Shown here piece by piece: positions 7,415 through 9,779 of a stretch of 9,779 bases of DNA (its first letter is position 1; the number at the start of each line of letters is the position of its first letter). Origin of the DNA: Planctomycetota bacterium (GTDB lineage: Bacteria > Planctomycetota > UBA1135 > UBA2386); NCBI GenBank assembly GCA_020425915.1, contig JAGQQZ010000484.1, positions 1-9,779 of the forward strand. The letters are read 5' to 3'. Position numbers and translations under genes: made by a program. The notes beneath the pieces are model-generated. The model worked only from the letters and a program-made list of their open reading frames with translations, was not told where the DNA came from and did no database searches.

Positions 7415-8185
7415 ATGAGCGGTGACTCCAGGCCCAGCGCGAACGCTGCGATTCACGACATCGCTCAGGCCGTCGACAGCCTGTCGGTCGCGCTGCGACT
7501 TTGGCTCGGTGGTGTGGCGACGAAGCCTAAACCGGCGCTTCCAGACACCGCCTACCAGAAGCTCCAGGCAACCTCTCGCGCCGTAACCGATCTCGAATTC
7601 GCGTTGGCAGGATTCGACCTGCTGGGGGTCGCGACCACGCCCCACGGAACGAAGGTGCCAGAGCCGTCTGCAACTCGGGCATTGATTGCCCTTGCCGACG
7701 CATTGTTGTTCGCCGCGGACCTCTCCACGCGCGATGGCAAGCCCCCGAGGGAGCTACGTCGAGCGCCAGGAGCATGGACTCGGACGGTTCCGCACCGTGA
7801 AGTCGTCGGGCCGATCGCGAAGGCACTCGCTGTGTTCGTGAAGGAGGAACTCACGACCAGCGAAGTCGACACGCTCAGGGCCGAGTCGTTGCTCGAACTG
7901 CAACGTCTCGATCTTCACCCCACGAGCGCGGACCGCGCCCTGATCTGGTCGGACAAGAAGCTGCTCAAGACAGTAAGGCAGATGCTGGAGAAGCTGCTAG
8001 AGTTCCAAACGGACGATCCAGATCGATACATCGTGAGAGAGGACTTCGCCACTGCGTCGGGCTACAAGTCCACTCGAAGGAACCAGGTCGTGGCCGCTCT
8101 CGTTCGCCAGGGCCTCGTAGAGAAGGGCGATCGGGGATTCCGACTTTCGCGGTTCGGGGAGCACGCTCTCGACAAGCACGAGTGA
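7415..8185 (+). CDS. Unknown 256-residue protein with C-terminal winged-helix-like segment
   Basis: I do not recognise a family. Residues 11-70 and 83-105 are predicted mostly helical (AAIHDIAQAVDSLSVALRLW; ATRALIALADALLFAADL). Residues 127-165 and 178-198 are also helical and charged. The C-terminal part, about 200-252, looks like a winged helix: YIVREDFATASGYKSTRRN, then QVVAALVRQGLVEKG as a recognition-type helix, and GDRGFRLSRFGEHAL as the wing. A DNA-binding or element-control role is therefore plausible but inferred. There are no membrane segments or signal peptide. The gene lies 37 bp after the integrase on the same strand and starts one base after a perfect dyad. No Shine-Dalgarno is visible, so it may be translated by coupling or from a leaderless message. 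Codon use is like that of the integrase, supporting membership of the same element. Confidence 0.75.
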   Translation: MSGDSRPSANAAIHDIAQAVDSLSVALRLWLGGVATKPKPALPDTAYQKLQATSRAVTDLEFALAGFDLLGVATTPHGTKVPEPSATRALIALADALLFAADLSTRDGKPPRELRRAPGAWTRTVPHREVVGPIAKALAVFVKEELTTSEVDTLRAESLLELQRLDLHPTSADRALIWSDKKLLKTVRQMLEKLLEFQTDDPDRYIVREDFATASGYKSTRRNQVVAALVRQGLVEKGDRGFRLSRFGEHALDKHE

Positions 8186-8230
8186 GTGCCGCGTGAGCAA
8201 AGCTCCGAAGACCTCGTTCATGTATTAGTT

Positions 8231-8251
8231 CAACGGGTTCCTCTTCCGTTG
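8231..8251. repeat. Inverted repeat in the 110-bp gap before the DUF1580-like gene
   Basis: CAACGG (8231-8236) and CCGTTG (8246-8251) form a perfect 6-bp stem with a 9-base loop, which a G-T pair could extend inward. It overlaps the -35 region of the candidate promoter at 8249-8276. It could be an operator or part of a replication origin for the downstream initiator. Neither is proven. Confidence 0.35.
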
Positions 8252-8276
8252 GTCACCGTTCGACCGGGCCTAGGCT
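8249..8276 (+). promoter_or_regulatory. Candidate promoter for the DUF1580-like/replication operon
   Basis: TTGGTC (8249-8254), a 16-bp spacer and TAGGCT (8271-8276) give a weak sigma-70-like pair, with 3/6 matches in each box. The predicted start near 8283 is about 13 bases before the ATG at 8296. The heptamer TCGACCG occurs twice around the -10 box (8260-8266 and 8276-8282). Confidence 0.3.
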
Positions 8277-8295
8277 CGACCGACGAGACCAACCG

Positions 8296-8619
8296 ATGAT
8301 CGACACCGAAAGAGAAGAACTCATCACGCTCAGAGAAGCCGCGCCGCTGTTCCCCCGGCTTCGCGGCAAGAAGCGGCCACACATCAGCACCCTGTATCGT
8401 TGGACGCGACAAGAAGCGCGCCGGGGCCGACCGACGCTCGATTCGACGAAAGTCGGTGGAACGATCGTCACAAGTCGGGAGGCGATTCATCGATTCATCG
8501 CCGCTTCGGAAGCCGCGACCGATTTCGAGATCGCTCCAGCGACCGCCTCGAACGGGCGCTCGGCGCGCCAGGACCGTCAGACAGATGACATCCTGAAGTC
8601 GGCCGGGATCATCCTATGA
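8296..8619 (+). CDS. DUF1580-like small DNA-binding protein, excisionase-type helix-turn-helix
   Basis: The 107-residue protein starts with EELITLREAAPLFPRLRGKK, a MerR/excisionase-style first helix. RPHISTLYRWTRQEARRGR (27-45) is the recognition region, and TKVGGTIVTSREAIHRFI (51-68) forms a wing and helix. This order (LREAA.L.PR..GKRPH.STLYRW....G, then VGGT..TSREA..RF) is what I know from the DUF1580 family, reported mainly from Planctomycetota. Its function is unestablished, and resemblance to excisionases suggests a recombination directionality factor or repressor. The last 35 residues look disordered. There is only a weak purine stretch before the ATG. The stop overlaps the next start as ATGA, so the protein is made from the same message as the replication protein. 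This is the best phylum marker in the window. Confidence 0.85.
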   Translation: MIDTEREELITLREAAPLFPRLRGKKRPHISTLYRWTRQEARRGRPTLDSTKVGGTIVTSREAIHRFIAASEAATDFEIAPATASNGRSARQDRQTDDILKSAGIIL

Positions 8620-9731
8620 GCACCCCCCCAAGAACCGAAGTTCTCTGTGACACCCCGATGAAGCGTAAGAACTGCACTCCGCTACCGGAGCTGGTTGCTG
8701 TTCAAGAGGCTTCGAAGAACCAACAAGAGAAGGGGATCGCGAACCAGGCGAAGCTCGCGAGCTTCGTGAGCGACCATGCACTTCTGATTCCGTCCAACGA
8801 GAACTGCATCGACACGGTTCGGATCGCGCTTCCGCGCGCTCCGATTCCGCGAGACCGAGGCCACTTGGTGAAGCTAGGCTTCGAACTGAGGAAGAACACG
8901 CACAAGGCCAAGAAGCTCCCCGACGGATCGCTAGTGGATCCAGACCCGGGTTCGGAACGATGGTTTCGTGCAGCAGACAACGTCCGGGTTGATCTCCGAT
9001 CACCGGAGTCGGGAGACCGTTGTTCGATCGAGTTCGAAGTGGCGAGCATCCTGGAAGTCCCGAGCCACCAACTGCACACGCTCTCCGCGATCGACGTGCA
9101 GCGCGCCTTCGAGGTCGCCATGCTGGAACTGCTCCCGTGGACGACTCATGTTGTCGAACTCGGAGGCAAGTTCTGGGCGGTCGTCAGAATCGACATCGCA
9201 CGCGACTTCCCGGGTGACGCCGAGAAGTTCGCCGACGCATACCAGTTGAATTCGTGGCCGCGAGTGCGCAGCGTCCCTGTCCCGAAGCGGCAGGGTAGCA
9301 CGCTCCGATGGGCGGCCTACGGCTCGAAGTCGCAGCCGAACCAGCTCACTGCCTACGACAAGGGCGCTCAGACCATCGCAGCCGAGAAGTTGATCTGCGG
9401 CGCGCCGCCTCCAGGCACTCTTGTTCGTGTCGAGCGACGTTGGCGAAGTTCCGTGGCGCTTCCTAGTCTTCTGGGGATTCTCGACGGGTGTTCGGACGAA
9501 ATCCGTGTCGGTGGCCGTTGCATCCAGTTCGTCCGTCGCGGCGCATCGACACCTACCATTTCGTCTCCGCTGAGCCTGCACGCGCTTCACGTCGCGTTGG
9601 CGCACGAGATCAGTCTCCTGGGGCATGCCGAAACCAGCGCATCCGGGAAGCACGGTCCGAAGCCCACTCCTCGTGAAGCTGCTCCTCGACACCAACATCT
9701 TCATTCCACTGGAGCCTGCGTCCACAGCTGA
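8616..9731 (+). CDS. Rolling-circle replication initiator-like protein (filamentous phage gene II / X family resemblance)
   Basis: The 371-residue product shows, in order, motifs of phage/plasmid replication proteins of the gene II/X type: IDTVRIALPR (65-74), which resembles the usual N-terminus; FWAVVRIDIARDFPG (186-200); a region ending YGSKSQPNQLTAYDKGAQ (235-252), with the YDKG..E-like signature; and LVRVERRWRSSVALPSLLG (269-287), matching the 'RvE.R' strand. Family members nick one strand and start rolling-circle replication. I cannot place the catalytic tyrosine with certainty. There is an extra N-terminal segment of about 64 residues, so an internal start such as the ATG at 8658 is possible. 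The start at 8616 is supported by ATGA coupling to the preceding gene. The last 20 or so residues overlap the PIN gene in another frame and look unlike conserved protein, so a frameshifted or relaxed tail is possible. The family call rests on motif reading only. Confidence 0.7.
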   Translation: MSTPPRTEVLCDTPMKRKNCTPLPELVAVQEASKNQQEKGIANQAKLASFVSDHALLIPSNENCIDTVRIALPRAPIPRDRGHLVKLGFELRKNTHKAKKLPDGSLVDPDPGSERWFRAADNVRVDLRSPESGDRCSIEFEVASILEVPSHQLHTLSAIDVQRAFEVAMLELLPWTTHVVELGGKFWAVVRIDIARDFPGDAEKFADAYQLNSWPRVRSVPVPKRQGSTLRWAAYGSKSQPNQLTAYDKGAQTIAAEKLICGAPPPGTLVRVERRWRSSVALPSLLGILDGCSDEIRVGGRCIQFVRRGASTPTISSPLSLHALHVALAHEISLLGHAETSASGKHGPKPTPREAAPRHQHLHSTGACVHS

Positions 9732-9779
9732 CGTGGCGACCAACTCAGAGGCCGCAGCTCTCATCAATCGCCGAGCGCA
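9673..9779 (+). CDS. PIN-domain protein, N-terminal part only (runs off the window)
   Basis: A frame open to the window end reads V/M-KLLLDTNIFIPLEPAS and continues for about 20 residues, ending in EAAALINRRA. KLLLDTNIFI is the classic first strand of a PIN domain, with D7 the first metal-binding acid of this RNase fold. The likely start is GTG at 9673. An ATG at 9625 in the same frame would add 16 residues, and the frame is closed upstream by TGA at 9571-9573. No clear Shine-Dalgarno is seen. It overlaps the end of the replication gene by 59 bases, suggesting coupled translation. PIN proteins include VapC toxins, but no antitoxin precedes it, and the IPLEP continuation recalls larger PIN proteins, some fused to acetyltransferase-like domains. 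The missing 3' part is needed to decide. Confidence 0.65.
   Translation, partial: MKLLLDTNIFIPLEPASTADVATNSEAAALINRRA

Noticed and set aside
7084..7872. Several 75-110-codon frames opposite or beside the integrase and the 256-residue gene
   Set aside because: They overlap supported genes, start without ribosome-binding sites and have low-complexity composition.
9488..9676. A 62-codon plus-strand frame inside the end of the initiator gene
   Set aside because: It is Arg-rich without motifs. The PIN start in a different frame is the better-supported overlap here.
9000..9767. A 255-codon minus-strand frame opposite the initiator gene
   Set aside because: It is Arg-rich with no recognisable motif, while the plus strand has ordered initiator motifs and a coupled start.

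Overview
The window looks like chromosomal DNA from a GC-rich member of the Planctomycetota. The pointers are a Ser/Thr kinase fused to a C-terminal beta-propeller, an integrase of the HKT..HHG type, a DUF1580-like DNA-binding protein and high GC. Every family call here was made by reading motifs by eye, so the phylum is an inference.

Region 1 (about 1-6056) is ordinary chromosome. It starts with the 3' part of a small lipoprotein gene. An AraC-type regulator (minus strand) and an NmrA-like NAD(P)-binding oxidoreductase (plus strand) then diverge from a shared 167-bp region, a layout that suggests the regulator controls its neighbour. The oxidoreductase converges with a yebC/yeeN-family gene across a 15-bp gap that carries a 9-bp-stem hairpin. 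Upstream of yebC on the same strand lies a large receptor-type Ser/Thr kinase: a cytosolic kinase domain, one membrane helix and a predicted extracytoplasmic WD40/TolB-like propeller.

Region 2 (6057-6129) is a complete tRNA-Gly with anticodon CCC, preceded by a plausible promoter that overlaps the extreme 5' end of the kinase reading frame.

Region 3 (about 6130-9779) looks like an integrated mobile element whose far end lies outside the window. A tyrosine recombinase gene begins 111 bases after the tRNA and reads away from it, the usual layout for integration into a tRNA 3' end. Base composition drops: one hand-counted 60-base line is 55% GC at 6481-6540, against 75% at 1681-1740. After the integrase come a 256-residue protein of unknown function with a C-terminal winged-helix-like segment, a DUF1580-like small DNA-binding protein, and a protein resembling filamentous-phage gene II / rolling-circle replication initiators. 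The last two overlap by ATGA. The 5' end of a PIN-domain gene overlaps the 3' end of the replication gene and runs off the window.

Taken together, region 3 reads as the integration-replication module of a plasmid-like or filamentous-phage-like element inserted at tRNA-Gly(CCC), with a possible toxin, RNase or defence gene as first cargo. This module is the most interesting part of the window. Several genes also have perfect inverted repeats right at their translation starts (araC, integrase, the 256-residue protein), which may be operators.
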